Assembly: GCA_902547315.1 (NCBI GenBank)
Contig: CACCND010000001.1
Span: forward strand, 171,170 to 235,169
Length of the DNA: 64,000 nt
Origin: an uncultured Pelagibacteraceae bacterium
GTDB taxonomy: Bacteria; Pseudomonadota; Alphaproteobacteria; Pelagibacterales; AG-422-B15
Direction: 5' to 3'
Position numbers and translations under genes: made by a program. Of this stretch, positions 20,381 through 35,440 are shown in pieces. How positions within the stretch are numbered: the first letter of the stretch is position 1; the number at the start of each line of letters is the position of its first letter. Below the pieces are notes generated by a model. The model ran no database searches, was not told where the DNA came from, and was given only the letters and a program-made list of their open reading frames with translations.

Positions 20381-22595
20381 CTGAAGTAAATTACCTAGAA
20401 AGTCTTAACCCATTACAATATGAGTCTGTTTGTAGTACCGAGGGTCCAAATCTAATTATTGCAGGAGCTGGAACTGGAAAAACTAAAGTACTTACTACGC
20501 GAGTTGCTCATATCATAGATAATAACTTGGCATTCCCCTCTCAGATTCTTTGCGTAACCTTTACTAACAAAGCTGCGAGAGAAATGTCCGAGCGTGTTCA
20601 AAAACTAGTGAGTCAAAATATGGAAAAGATGCCTTGGATGGGAACCTTTCATTCAATTGGAGCAAAAATAATTAGAAACCACGCAGAGGTAATTGGTCTT
20701 AAACAAAGTTTTACTATACTTGATAAGGATGATCAGCTTTCTCTGATCAAGCAAATCATAAAGGCTGAAAACTTGGACCAATCTCAGTTTTCTCCCAAAT
20801 TAATACAATCTAAAATTGATCATTGGAAAAACAAAGCTCTTAATCCAAATGATATAAAATCTGAATCACTAGATAATTTAGTCGATGAAAAGAGTCTCTC
20901 TATTTATAAAATTTACCAAGCAAGGTTGTTTGAAATTAATTGCCTAGATTTTGGTGACTTGCTTTTACAATGTATCAATCTTTTTAAAGTCCCTGATATT
21001 CACAAACGTTATACCAATAATTTTAAATATATTCATGTGGATGAATACCAAGACACTAATGCTGCACAATATAAATGGCTTAAACTTCTTGGTTCTCATC
21101 ATCAAAATGTTTGTTGTGTTGGAGACGATGATCAATCAATTTATAGTTGGCGTGGCGCTGAAGTTGATAATATGCTTCGATTTGAAAAAGAATTTGAAAA
21201 TGCAAAGGTAATACGACTTAAACAAAATTATCGATCAACAAATAATATACTTAAGTCAGCATCATCATTAATTAGTTATAACGAATATAGACTTGGCAAG
21301 GAGCTTGTTTCGGACCAAGGTGATGGAGAGCCCATACATTTACATTTAGTTAATTCAAGTAGAGACGAAGCCGATTTAGTTGCTCAGGATATTATGAAGT
21401 ATAGTGACGATAACCCCGACCTGAACAATATCTCAATATTAGTAAGGGCAGTATTTCAATCGCGTGAAATTGAAGAATCTTTGATTAAATACTCTATTCC
21501 TTATCGCATTGTAGGTGGTATTCGGTTTTATGAGAGATCAGAAATAAAAGATGCTGTTTCATATCTTAGGCTGGTCTATGAAAGTCAAGACGATGTTGCA
21601 TTTGAAAGAGCTTTAACAGTCCCTAAAAGAGGTATAGGAGAAAAATCATTTAATCATATTTTATTTTACGCAAAACAAAAACGAATTTCGTTGTATCAAG
21701 CATCAAAAGAAATGGTTGATACTGATGAATTTAGCAAAAAAATATCTGAAAGCTTAAAAGCATTCATTTCTGTTATTGATAGAGGAAAATCATCCATCGA
21801 TAATATGCAGTTTTATGACATTTTAAAAATTTTGCTCGATGAGTCCGGTTATATGAATATGCTTAAAAATGATAAAAATGTCTCTGCCCAAACAAAAATA
21901 GAAAATATAAAGGAATTAATAATTGCAATGGAAGACTATAACAGCATTGAAGAGTTTTTAGAGCATGTATCTTTAGTTACAGCCATAGATGAAAATAACG
22001 AAGACAATAAAGTAAGTATCATGACGCTTCATGCTGCAAAAGGCCTTGAATATGATTATGTTTTTTTGCCAGGTTGGGAAGAAGGTCTATTTCCTCACCA
22101 GAAAACAATTGATGAAACTGGCAATAAAGGAATTGAAGAAGAAAGAAGACTTGCATATGTCGGCATAACGCGAGCAAAAAAAATAATAAATATCTCGACA
22201 TCAATGAGTCGTCGATTTCAAAATAATTGGATGCCTTCTTTGCAATCTCGATTTATTGAGGAGTTAGATCAAGAATTAATAAAAACTATTAATCATGCGT
22301 CAAGCCATATGGACAGATTCCAAAATCAACAATTTGATGAATTCAACCAAGATTTTGATTTTAAACCCAGAAAATTAGATTTTAAGAATAATCCATCTTC
22401 AAGCTATCGAACAGTAGTTGATATGGAAATAGAAAATGTTAGAGATATAAACGATGATGTTTTGCTTCAAATAGGGCAAACGGTTGAACACAAAAAATTT
22501 GGTATTGGTCGAATAAAAGATATTGATGGAACAAAGGCAGTTGTGGATTTTGATAAACATGGTACAAAAAAATTAATATCTGATTTTCTAAAACC

Positions 22596-22602
<7 letters not shown>
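20377..22602 (+). CDS. uvrD: ATP-dependent DNA helicase UvrD/PcrA
   Basis: Superfamily 1A 3'-5' helicase for excision and mismatch repair. 741 residues: Walker A AGAGTGKTK (about 29-37), TFTNKAAREM (Ia), VDEYQDTN (II), GDDDQSIYSWRGA (III), QNYRST (IV), MTLHAAKGLEYDYVFLPG (V) and YVGITRAKK (VI). The C-terminal Tudor-like segment (GQTVEHKKFGIGRIKDIDG) that contacts RNA polymerase is present. Overlaps pepP by 7 bases. Confidence 0.97.
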
Positions 22603-27101
<4,499 letters not shown>

Positions 27102-27151
27102 TCTATCAATTTTAATGAAAATTTAATAAGATTAAAGAACTAATAATAGAA

Positions 27152-28078
27152 TTAAATTATCGCAGAAATTCTTTTTGAATTATAAGTGTTAAGATATCTT
27201 TTTTGATCAATAGACTCCTCCTCAACTATGGAGTAATTAGACTCATCAGACATAATTGAATTCATTAATTCGTGAGTAAGTCGATGACCGCCTTTATAAA
27301 TCTCAAAAGATCCAATGATCGGGTATCCTAGCAAATAAATATCACCAAGAAAATCAAGGATTTTATGCTTTACAAATTCTTTTTCTTGCCGAAGTTGTTC
27401 TTTATTTAATATTCCATTTTCATCTAAAACGATTGCATTATTTAGAGAACCGCCAGCTATTAAACCCCTCTGCTTTAAAAACTCAACTTCGTCTTTAAAA
27501 CCAAAAGTTCTACAATTTGAAATTAAATTTTTATATTTATAGTAATCACCTGACTGATAACAATAACTTTGCTCTTGGATCAAGCTATGGTTGTATACAA
27601 TCGTATAATCAATTGTAAAATTATTTGAAGGAAGAGCCTTTATAAAAGAGTCATTAATTGTAAATAAAGTTGGTCTTTTAATTTTTAAGAGCTTCCTATT
27701 TGCATTTAACTTTTTTATACCAACTTTTTCAATACTATTAACATATTCAATTGAACTTCCATCAAGAATTGGTAATTCATCGCAATCAACTTCAATAACT
27801 ATATTATTAATATTCATTCCATGAAAAGCAGACATAATATGCTCTATTGTTGAAATTGAATGGCCATAATCGTTAATTATTTTTGTGCAAAGTTTTGATT
27901 CAGTAACTTTGTCATATTTAGCAGTAATTAGTGTTTCGTTAAATGCAACGCCCAGATCTGATCTCCTAAAAATAATTCCTGTATTTGGTGCTGCAGGAAG
28001 TAAAGTAACATTTGATATTTCACCACTATGAAGAGTAACACCAGAAAGCTTGATAGAATTGCGAATAGTATTTTGCAT
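27152..28078 (-). CDS. lpxC: UDP-3-O-acyl-N-acetylglucosamine deacetylase LpxC
   Basis: Zinc enzyme for the first committed step of lipid A synthesis. 308 residues with the ligand motifs STIEHIMSAFHG (His80), KHKILDFLGDIYLLG and GGHRLTHEL. Its presence shows that the cell makes lipid A. In most bacteria ftsZ lies directly upstream; here ftsA does, after a 64-base gap with its own promoter. Confidence 0.96.
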   Translation of the reverse strand: MQNTIRNSIKLSGVTLHSGEISNVTLLPAAPNTGIIFRRSDLGVAFNETLITAKYDKVTESKLCTKIINDYGHSISTIEHIMSAFHGMNINNIVIEVDCDELPILDGSSIEYVNSIEKVGIKKLNANRKLLKIKRPTLFTINDSFIKALPSNNFTIDYTIVYNHSLIQEQSYCYQSGDYYKYKNLISNCRTFGFKDEVEFLKQRGLIAGGSLNNAIVLDENGILNKEQLRQEKEFVKHKILDFLGDIYLLGYPIIGSFEIYKGGHRLTHELMNSIMSDESNYSIVEEESIDQKRYLNTYNSKRISAII

Positions 28079-28085
28079 CTCGCAT

Positions 28086-28113
28086 TTTATAAATCGTTAC
28101 CATTAATGTGAAA
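28086..28113 (-). promoter_or_regulatory. Candidate lpxC promoter
   Basis: Minus strand TTTCAC (28113-28108), 16-base spacer, TATAAA (28091-28086). The start would fall at or 1-2 bases before the lpxC ATG (28078), implying a leaderless or near-leaderless message. The adjacent 13-mer AAATCGTTACCAT (28091-28103, plus strand) also occurs at 18718-18730 before fumC. Confidence 0.4.
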
Positions 28114-28142
28114 AAACAAAGATTATTTCTATATGTTACTAT

Positions 28143-29330
28143 TTAGAGATTTCTAAAGAAATTATAAATATATGAAATAATTGTATTTTTTTTTCTTTTT
28201 GAAGAATCTTGGTCTCCTTCTAAATCATGGTTAATTGCATATAATAATAGCCCAAAAGCGGAAACCAAAGATGGATTATCTAAGAAGGTTTTTGAGCCGT
28301 TAATTTTTTTAGTCGACCCTAATCTAAAATTACTTTGTTTGAATGCTTTGTTTATTAACTTCTGCATCATTATTGATTTTGCCCCATAACCTGTCAAAAC
28401 AATATTATTTGATACTAATGCGTTATATTTTGATTTTGTTACTATTTGTCTTATTATTCTTGATAATTCAAATGCTCTTGAGGAATATATTTCAAAATAT
28501 TTTTCCAATTTTTTTTTATAAATACGCTCATTAGTCATATTATCTATTTGTTTTCTTATTTTTTCTGACTCTTCCAGTGATATTGATTTTATTTTAGATA
28601 TGTCATTTGCAAAGTTGTAAGTTCCAACTTTAATAACATCATATCCTATGAGTTGATTATCAAATGTATACGATATAACTGTTTTATTTTTCTGAATTTC
28701 AATAGTAGTAGCTCCATTATCAGCCTCATTTTCGGAAAGTACAGCAAGGCTACTTGAATAATTGCTTGAGACAATTTGTTTTAAATTTATTTCTATCTCA
28801 TTAAATAAATCTAATATTTTGCCTAAATAATTCTTTGGAGCTGAAATTATATGCCATCTTGTAAGTAGTGTATGTGCGTTATATCCAATTGGATCAGATA
28901 CACTTTTTTTATTATCTAGTTTGAAACTAATTGGAAATGAGTGTAATGGCTCATCTGTTTCAGAATATAAATCTTTGAATTTTTCTGATTCTAAAAAAGC
29001 TTTAATATTGTCCTCATTAATTTGCCTTCCTTGGATATTGGTTTCATGTTCGACATATTTTGAAGACATATTCTCAGATATACTTACATAAATATTATTA
29101 ATTTTTATTCTTGCTTCCTTCTCTGCTCTTGATATTGCGTCAATTATATGTTCTTTAATTTTAACCTTTTCCATTGAAAGCGGCTTAAGACAATGAACAG
29201 GTATTTTAGAGGTTCCAATGCCTATAAGTTGGAGTATTTTACCTTTATCTAGTATTTGCAATTCTTGTGCAATAAGACAAATTATTTTATCTGCTCTTAT
29301 ATCGATTGAACTTATTATTTTTTGACTCAT
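28143..29330 (-). CDS. ftsA: Cell division protein FtsA, divergent
   Basis: Actin-like membrane tether for FtsZ. 395 residues, somewhat shorter than usual. Position after ftsQ, overall fold pattern and the C-terminal amphipathic helix (NTIISYIYNFFRNL, 382-395) support FtsA. The nucleotide motifs are degraded: phosphate 1 reads SIDIRADKIICLI (8-20) where E/D-x-G-T is expected, phosphate 2 reads ADNGATTIEI (203-212) in place of DIGGGTTD, and the adenosine motif reads VLTGYGAKS (311-319). ATP binding may be reduced or lost. One-base overlap with ftsQ. Confidence 0.85.
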   Translation of the reverse strand: MSQKIISSIDIRADKIICLIAQELQILDKGKILQLIGIGTSKIPVHCLKPLSMEKVKIKEHIIDAISRAEKEARIKINNIYVSISENMSSKYVEHETNIQGRQINEDNIKAFLESEKFKDLYSETDEPLHSFPISFKLDNKKSVSDPIGYNAHTLLTRWHIISAPKNYLGKILDLFNEIEINLKQIVSSNYSSSLAVLSENEADNGATTIEIQKNKTVISYTFDNQLIGYDVIKVGTYNFANDISKIKSISLEESEKIRKQIDNMTNERIYKKKLEKYFEIYSSRAFELSRIIRQIVTKSKYNALVSNNIVLTGYGAKSIMMQKLINKAFKQSNFRLGSTKKINGSKTFLDNPSLVSAFGLLLYAINHDLEGDQDSSKRKKNTIISYIYNFFRNL

Positions 29331-30067
29331 TAAATTTCGTCAATACCATATTTTATTTTACCGTCTAGGACTTTTAGTGATGCTCTGCCATCGATTCTTA
29401 GGTCAATTTCTATAACATTACTTTCCATTATTTTTTGGTTATTAAATAATTTTTTTAGATTAACTAGAGAGTTTTGGATATCATCGTCTGGAAGTTTGAT
29501 AAGCAATTCATTTTTTAACTTTATGTTCCACCGTCTATTTTCTATAAACTCTAGTTCTTCAATATTTTTTAAAAGATCAGGAAAACTAATAGTTATCTCT
29601 TTTATGATGCTCTCAAAAGATTTAGTTGCATTTTCACCTGTCACAAATAAAAGGTTTTGGTTATAGTTTTGAAAATTAATATTAGCAATTATGGAACCAT
29701 CTATATCAATAAGAAAATAGTCGCCTTCTTCGAAGTAAATTGCGTATGGATCGTTTTCAACAATATTAATAATTAAAGTTGAGGGAAATTTTTTTTTAAT
29801 ATTTGCTCGCTTGACCCATTCTACAGACTTGATAAGTTCCATGAGTTCTTTTGACTCAGTATCAATTAAATTATTATTATGTTTTAACACATGACTTTCT
29901 ATTTCTGATTTATTTGATTTTAGTGACCCATTAATAATAATATTATCAATCTTAAAAAAATCTCCTGCTATTTTAGGGTTGTAGAAAACACTGAAAATTG
30001 TTAAAACAAAAATCACCATCAACATTCCTGAAATTAAGTTAATAATTTTATTAGTTTTTAATTGCAT
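29330..30067 (-). CDS. ftsQ: Cell division protein FtsQ
   Basis: 245 residues: N-terminal membrane helix (about 9-28), POTRA domain (about 37-105, beginning FKIDNIIINGSLKSNKSEIE and continuing with VEWVKRANIKKKFPSTLIIN), then the beta domain including IDLRIDGRASLKV near the C-terminus. Scaffold for FtsB/FtsL in the divisome. Overlaps ddl by 17 bases. Confidence 0.92.
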   Translation of the reverse strand: MQLKTNKIINLISGMLMVIFVLTIFSVFYNPKIAGDFFKIDNIIINGSLKSNKSEIESHVLKHNNNLIDTESKELMELIKSVEWVKRANIKKKFPSTLIINIVENDPYAIYFEEGDYFLIDIDGSIIANINFQNYNQNLLFVTGENATKSFESIIKEITISFPDLLKNIEELEFIENRRWNIKLKNELLIKLPDDDIQNSLVNLKKLFNNQKIMESNVIEIDLRIDGRASLKVLDGKIKYGIDEI

Positions 30068-30959
30068 TTAATAATATCCATTCAATTAATTCATCAAAAC
30101 TTATCCCTTTAAATTTAGCTATTTCAGGTACTAATGAGGTTGATGTCATGCCTGGCTGTGTATTCAATTCTAGAATATAAAATTTTTTTGTAGCTTTATC
30201 TAATATAAATTCAGTCCGACTTACTCCCTTACAACCCAGGATTTTATGAGCTTTTAGCCCTAACTGTTCAACCTGAAATATAAGTTCCTCTGATAGTCTT
30301 GGCGGAATAATATGTTTTGTTTTCCCTGCATCAAAGTACTTTGATTCGTAATCATAGAATTCATTTTTTGGATCAATTTCAATAGAACCAGTTTTATTTG
30401 TTCCTATAACAGCAACATTGATCTCAGGACCTTCAATAAATTGCTGAATCAATAATTCATTTCGAAATTTATTCTCTAATAGATATTTATTTAATTCTTC
30501 TTGATTTCTAATGATACCCACACCTACACTAGATCCTTCATTTCTAGGTTTTAAGACATAGGGAAAATCAAATATATTTTGATCTTTCACTTCCTCTATC
30601 TTCATCAATTTCGTTAAAGGATGATTGAACCCATTTTCAATAAATAATTCAGCAGATTTGTATTTATCCATTGCTAATTTGGATGACTCAATTCCAGAAT
30701 GAGTGTAAGGCACTCCATATTTTTCAAGTATTTCTTGCACACTTCCGTCTTCTCCCCATGTTCCGTGTAATCCATTGAATACTATGTCAGGTTTATGCAG
30801 TTCAAGGTCAGCTAACAGATTCTCATTTGCATCAATTTCTACAATATTATAGCCCATATTTTTAAGAGATTTGCTTATTTCTTTTGAGGTGATAATACTT
30901 ATTTCTCTTTCTGCAGAAATGCCTCCATACAAAAGCATAATTTTTTTGTCTTTATTCAT
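30051..30959 (-). CDS. ddl: D-alanine--D-alanine ligase
   Basis: ATP-grasp ligase making the D-Ala-D-Ala terminus of the wall precursor. 302 residues with the family segments LLYGGISAEREISI, FNGLHGTWGEDGSVQ, YVLKPRNEGSSVGVG and YILELNTQPGMTSTSLVPE. Overlaps murB by 4 bases and ftsQ by 17. Confidence 0.96.
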   Translation of the reverse strand: MNKDKKIMLLYGGISAEREISIITSKEISKSLKNMGYNIVEIDANENLLADLELHKPDIVFNGLHGTWGEDGSVQEILEKYGVPYTHSGIESSKLAMDKYKSAELFIENGFNHPLTKLMKIEEVKDQNIFDFPYVLKPRNEGSSVGVGIIRNQEELNKYLLENKFRNELLIQQFIEGPEINVAVIGTNKTGSIEIDPKNEFYDYESKYFDAGKTKHIIPPRLSEELIFQVEQLGLKAHKILGCKGVSRTEFILDKATKKFYILELNTQPGMTSTSLVPEIAKFKGISFDELIEWILLNAIKN

Positions 30960-31879
30960 CTTTCACCAAATATCTTTATTTCCCAGTTTAAGCTTATTCC
31001 CAATTTTTTCTTTACATCAGACCTAACATATTCTCCGAAGTCTTCGATAAGGTTTGCTGATTTAGTTTGATTATTAACTATGAAGTTTGAATGCTTAGAA
31101 GAGAAACATATTCCTTGAAGCTCAAAATTTTTAAGACCAGCTTCTTCAATAATTTCCCATGCTTTTTTATCAGTCTGATCTTTTGGATTTTTAAATGTAC
31201 TTCCTGCTGTTTTAATTTGCTGAGGTTGAGCTTTTTTTCTTTGTTCATCAACTTCTTTCATTTTTAGGGAAATTGCATTTTTGCTTGCATTTTTTTTTTG
31301 CATATATATATCGCAGATAATCATATCTTGAGGTATATTACTTTCCCTATAAGAAAATAATTCCTTCGAATTACGTATTTCTGAGGCTTGCCCCCTATAA
31401 TCAACACACTTTGCTTTAATAAAAACATCTTTTGTTTCAGAATTATAACAACCGGCGTTCATACGAACTGCACCACCAAGTGTTCCCGGAATTCCAAAAT
31501 AAAACTCCATTCCGCCTATTTCATTTTTCTGACAATAATTCGATAATACTCTATCGTAGGTTGCAGCTCCAACTTCAATACAATCATTATGTAATTTAAT
31601 TTGACTAAATTCTTTTCCTAATTTTATTACAAGACCAAATATTCCACCATCTCTTATAATGATATTCGATCCAGCTCCAATCACCGTTACTGGTAATTTA
31701 TCTCTGTTGATTTCTAAAACTTTTGCTAATTCTTCGAAATTTGGGGGCATATAAAATATCTCAGCGTTGCCTGCTACCCCAAACCAGGTATATTTTGATA
31801 AATTATGATTTATTTGAATTTTTCCAATAACATTGTTTTTTTTACAATTTTCTAAAAATTCCCTTTGATTTTCATTCAT
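30956..31879 (-). CDS. murB: UDP-N-acetylenolpyruvoylglucosamine reductase MurB
   Basis: FAD enzyme reducing enolpyruvyl-UDP-GlcNAc to UDP-MurNAc. 307 residues, type II MurB: YTWFGVAGNAEIFYMP, the FAD loop VIGAGSNIIIRDGG, GIPGTLGGAVRMNAGCY and the AGSTFKNP segment carrying the catalytic serine. Lies between murC (8-base overlap) and ddl, the alphaproteobacterial arrangement. Confidence 0.96.
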   Translation of the reverse strand: MNENQREFLENCKKNNVIGKIQINHNLSKYTWFGVAGNAEIFYMPPNFEELAKVLEINRDKLPVTVIGAGSNIIIRDGGIFGLVIKLGKEFSQIKLHNDCIEVGAATYDRVLSNYCQKNEIGGMEFYFGIPGTLGGAVRMNAGCYNSETKDVFIKAKCVDYRGQASEIRNSKELFSYRESNIPQDMIICDIYMQKKNASKNAISLKMKEVDEQRKKAQPQQIKTAGSTFKNPKDQTDKKAWEIIEEAGLKNFELQGICFSSKHSNFIVNNQTKSANLIEDFGEYVRSDVKKKLGISLNWEIKIFGER

Positions 31880-33263
31880 AAATTTTTTTTAACTCTTTAG
31901 CAAAATTTTGAGCCCAATCTGTAACTGTCCCAGCTCCTAAAAATAAAAAGATTATTTTTGATCTATTCTTCTTTGTTAATTCAAATAATTGATCGTTTTT
32001 AACAAAATATTCAGCTTTGACTTTAGAATTTTTTGCAATGTTACTAATAAATTTATTTAAATCGAAATTTTTTGGTTTTTTCTCACCCGCTCCATAAACA
32101 TCCGAAACAAATACACATTCACTATTTTTAAAACACGTCGTGAATTTGCTTTTCAAATCTAAAACCCTTGAGAATCTATGAGGCTGGAAAATAGTTATTA
32201 TTCTATTTTTTTTGTCTGCATCAACCAATCCTTTTAATACATTACTTATTTCGGTCGGATGATGGGCATAATCATCAACAACTCTTATATTATTATTACT
32301 CCATAATTCAGTAAGTCTTCTTTGGACACCCTTAAAAGAATTTAGAGACTTCTTAATTATTTCTGGTTTTACATTTAATTGAAGACCAACTGCTATAGCA
32401 GCTAATGCATTATTTACATTATACGCTCCATGAAGTGGTAATTTAATATTTTTAATAGTTTGGTTTTTCTCTTTTACAAAAACATCAAATATTGTTTCAT
32501 TGGCTTTATGTCTTAATTTAATACATTTGATATCACTTTCTCTATGAAAACCAGTACTAATAATTTTTGTAGTACTTATATTTGCAGCTAACTTACGTAG
32601 CTCATTATCATCTATACATATAACTGCGAAACCATAAAAAGGAACTTGTGTGATAAACCTTTTGAAATAGTTTTTTAGATTTTGAAAATTTGAATAGTAA
32701 TCAAGATGTTCTTTATCAATATTAGTTACCACACAAATTGAGGCTGGAAGTTTCACAAAAGTACCGTCAGATTCATCAGCTTCAACTACTAACCAATCAC
32801 CTGATCCTAATTTTGTATTTGTTCCAAACTGATTTATTATCCCGCCATTGATTACAGTGGGTTTCATTCTTGCCCCATTTAAAACTGCTGAAATTAGAGA
32901 TGTCGTAGTAGTTTTCCCATGAGACCCAGATATAGCTATAGTTTTTTTTAGTTTTACAATTTGAGATAATATTTCAGCTCTTGAAATTGAAGGAATTTTA
33001 ATTTTTTTGGAATGTTCAAGCTCAATATTGTTTTTACTTATTGCAGATGAATAAACAACTAAGCTTACATTTTTTAAATTTGACTGTTTATGTGAATTGA
33101 AAGTTTTTATTTTCTTTTTATTTAATCGAACAATGTTTGCGTTAATTTTTATGTCACTTCCTTGAACTTGATATCCCATTTCTGATAAAATTTCTGCAAT
33201 TCCACTCATCCCAATTCCACCAACTCCTACAATATGTATTAATTTATTTTTATTTAATTTCAT
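31872..33263 (-). CDS. murC: UDP-N-acetylmuramate--L-alanine ligase MurC
   Basis: Adds the first residue of the stem peptide. 463 residues of the Mur ligase fold: N-terminal Rossmann IHIVGVGGIGMSGIAEI, ATP loop GSHGKTTTTSL (about 113-123), EADESDGTF and the C-terminal DDYAHHPTEI block. Overlaps murG by 4 bases. Confidence 0.97.
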   Translation of the reverse strand: MKLNKNKLIHIVGVGGIGMSGIAEILSEMGYQVQGSDIKINANIVRLNKKKIKTFNSHKQSNLKNVSLVVYSSAISKNNIELEHSKKIKIPSISRAEILSQIVKLKKTIAISGSHGKTTTTSLISAVLNGARMKPTVINGGIINQFGTNTKLGSGDWLVVEADESDGTFVKLPASICVVTNIDKEHLDYYSNFQNLKNYFKRFITQVPFYGFAVICIDDNELRKLAANISTTKIISTGFHRESDIKCIKLRHKANETIFDVFVKEKNQTIKNIKLPLHGAYNVNNALAAIAVGLQLNVKPEIIKKSLNSFKGVQRRLTELWSNNNIRVVDDYAHHPTEISNVLKGLVDADKKNRIITIFQPHRFSRVLDLKSKFTTCFKNSECVFVSDVYGAGEKKPKNFDLNKFISNIAKNSKVKAEYFVKNDQLFELTKKNRSKIIFLFLGAGTVTDWAQNFAKELKKIYE

Positions 33264-34318
33264 CGACTTGCTTCTATATGCTTAAAAATTCTTTCAACAG
33301 GATTGTTTATATACTCTTTTTTTAAAGTTTCTTTAATCGACTCTCTTCTTTGCGGGTTGTTGATTATTTTATTTATCAGACTTGATAATAAGTGAGTATT
33401 CATATCTTTGTCCTTAATTATTTCAGCACAATTAAGACTTTTAAGAACTGATGCATTATAATATTGATGGTTGTCGGCAGCATATGGATAAGGAATCAAA
33501 ATTGAGGGAATTCCAAAGCAAATAATTTCATTTACAGTCGATGAGCCAGCTCGTGAAATAATCAAATTTGTATTCTCTAAAATATCTGTGACATTGCTGA
33601 AGTATACATTTACATAGCACTCAATACTATTTTCTCTATAAAGTTTTTCTACTAAGTTTACATCTTCTTTTCTACATTGATGGTAAACAATAAATTCTTT
33701 CTTACATTCATTCTTAGATTTTATGATCGAATGAGCGATATTATCTGAAAGGTTTTTTGCACCTTGGCTGCCACCAAGAATACATATTTTAAGCTGATTT
33801 TTTTTATTAGTTTCTTTGTTTTTTAAGTTTCTACTACTCCTAGTTGGCAAACCAACTCTGAATGAATTTTTATTTTGAATTAGTTTTTCACCATGCGTTT
33901 CGTTAAAAGTTGTAAAGATATTACCTACATATTTAAATAATAATTTATTCGCTTTTCCAATAAATGCATTGCCCTCATGAAGAAAAATTTTTTTTCTCAT
34001 TATTAAACTAGCGAAAAGAACAGGTATTGTGAAAAATCCACCAAAACCTATAGTGTAATCGGGTTTGATTTTAAAATTGTATAATATTGATTGAATAAAT
34101 AAGAACGGAGAATTTATAATATTTGCTAGTCTTGATTGAGAAGAAATAAGATTTCTAAGTATAATTACATTATTTGAATCTATATTATCGAAATATTTCT
34201 TGCCTCTGTTATCGGTTAAAATAAAGATTTTAAAATTTTTAGGTGCCTCCGAATAAACAACATTTATTGGTATACAGTGGCCACCAGTACCTCCACCTAC
34301 TAAAAAAAGTTTTTTCAT
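33260..34318 (-). CDS. murG: MurG, lipid II N-acetylglucosaminyltransferase
   Basis: GT28 enzyme attaching GlcNAc to lipid I at the inner membrane face. 352 residues: GGGTGGHCIP at the N-terminus, GFGGFFTIPVLFAS, HEGNAFIGKAN, and donor-site elements ILGGSQGAKNLS and SRAGSSTVNEI. His replaces the more common His-x-Phe pattern after TGGH only modestly. Follows ftsW after 9 bases. Confidence 0.96.
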   Translation of the reverse strand: MKKLFLVGGGTGGHCIPINVVYSEAPKNFKIFILTDNRGKKYFDNIDSNNVIILRNLISSQSRLANIINSPFLFIQSILYNFKIKPDYTIGFGGFFTIPVLFASLIMRKKIFLHEGNAFIGKANKLLFKYVGNIFTTFNETHGEKLIQNKNSFRVGLPTRSSRNLKNKETNKKNQLKICILGGSQGAKNLSDNIAHSIIKSKNECKKEFIVYHQCRKEDVNLVEKLYRENSIECYVNVYFSNVTDILENTNLIISRAGSSTVNEIICFGIPSILIPYPYAADNHQYYNASVLKSLNCAEIIKDKDMNTHLLSSLINKIINNPQRRESIKETLKKEYINNPVERIFKHIEASR

Positions 34319-34327
34319 AAAGTTAGT

Positions 34328-35440
34328 CTATTCACGAATATGTCGATTCTTTGAAAATAATAAAATTAATCCCGCTGCAATTGACATGCCAAGGACCGAT
34401 GAACCTCCATAGCTGATAAACGGTAAGGTAATTCCAGTTGTTGGTATCAACCTTATATTTACCCCTATGTGGATTAAGGCCTGTAAGCATACATATAAAA
34501 TAAGGGTAAATAAACAGATTTGAATAAAGTGATCATTGTTTCCGTAAATTTTTTTGAAACCTTGATATGATATTATAAAGAAGATTAATAATATAAGTGT
34601 ACAACCTATGAGACCATACTCTTCTGCAACCACAGAAAAAATATAATCTGAATTAGCTTCAGGAATTTTATTTTTTAAAAGACCATTACCCGGTCCCACA
34701 CCAATAATACCTCCTTGTTTAATTGCTTGAAGAGAAATTTCAGTTTGACTTACGTCATATTCATTTGGAAATAAAAATGAATTTATTCTATTTTGAACAT
34801 TAAAATTGAGCAAATATATCATCACAAAACTTAGAATTCCAAAAACCACAATTACAGTGAGTATTATAATACTGAAACCACTCATAAGCACTGAACCAAA
34901 ATAAATAGCTGATAATAAAAAAAATTGACTAATATCAGGCTGCAAAACGAGTATACTTGCAACTGAAATATAGATTAAAGCACTTAGTGAGTGAGATGAT
35001 ATTTTTGTACCTTGGTATTGATTATTTAATATCATAGCCAGTACAACGCAAAATACTGGCTTTACTAATTCTATTGGCATGAGAGTAAAAGATCCAAAAC
35101 TTATCCATCTTCTTGAACCTTTAATTTCATCCCCAAATAATAGAGTAAGAGCTAGTAAAGTAAAAAATACTGTAAATAATATCACACTAAATAATTTGAT
35201 GTATTTTGTCTCAATCAGTGAAATAGAAATAAATACTAAAAAACCTATTGCTAGGTACAAAGCCTGTATATTAAAAAATGCAAATAGATTGTTATTGAGA
35301 TACCTGCTTGTACCAGGGTTTATAGTTAAACTTATTAATAGACCAAAAGTTATTAATACTGTTATACAAAAAAAAATTGGCTTATTTATTTCAGTAATCC
35401 AGTTTGTAATTATTGACTGTTCATAAGTTCTTTTATTCAT
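34328..35440 (-). CDS. ftsW: Septal SEDS glycosyltransferase FtsW
   Basis: 370-residue SEDS protein with about ten membrane spans, RRWISFGSFTLMPIELVKP, IKQGGIIGVGPGN and ITLPFISYGGSSVLG. Its dcw location between murD and murG separates it from RodA (329-1456). Polymerises septal glycan together with FtsI. One-base overlap with murD. Confidence 0.95.
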   Translation of the reverse strand: MNKRTYEQSIITNWITEINKPIFFCITVLITFGLLISLTINPGTSRYLNNNLFAFFNIQALYLAIGFLVFISISLIETKYIKLFSVILFTVFFTLLALTLLFGDEIKGSRRWISFGSFTLMPIELVKPVFCVVLAMILNNQYQGTKISSHSLSALIYISVASILVLQPDISQFFLLSAIYFGSVLMSGFSIIILTVIVVFGILSFVMIYLLNFNVQNRINSFLFPNEYDVSQTEISLQAIKQGGIIGVGPGNGLLKNKIPEANSDYIFSVVAEEYGLIGCTLILLIFFIISYQGFKKIYGNNDHFIQICLFTLILYVCLQALIHIGVNIRLIPTTGITLPFISYGGSSVLGMSIAAGLILLFSKNRHIRE

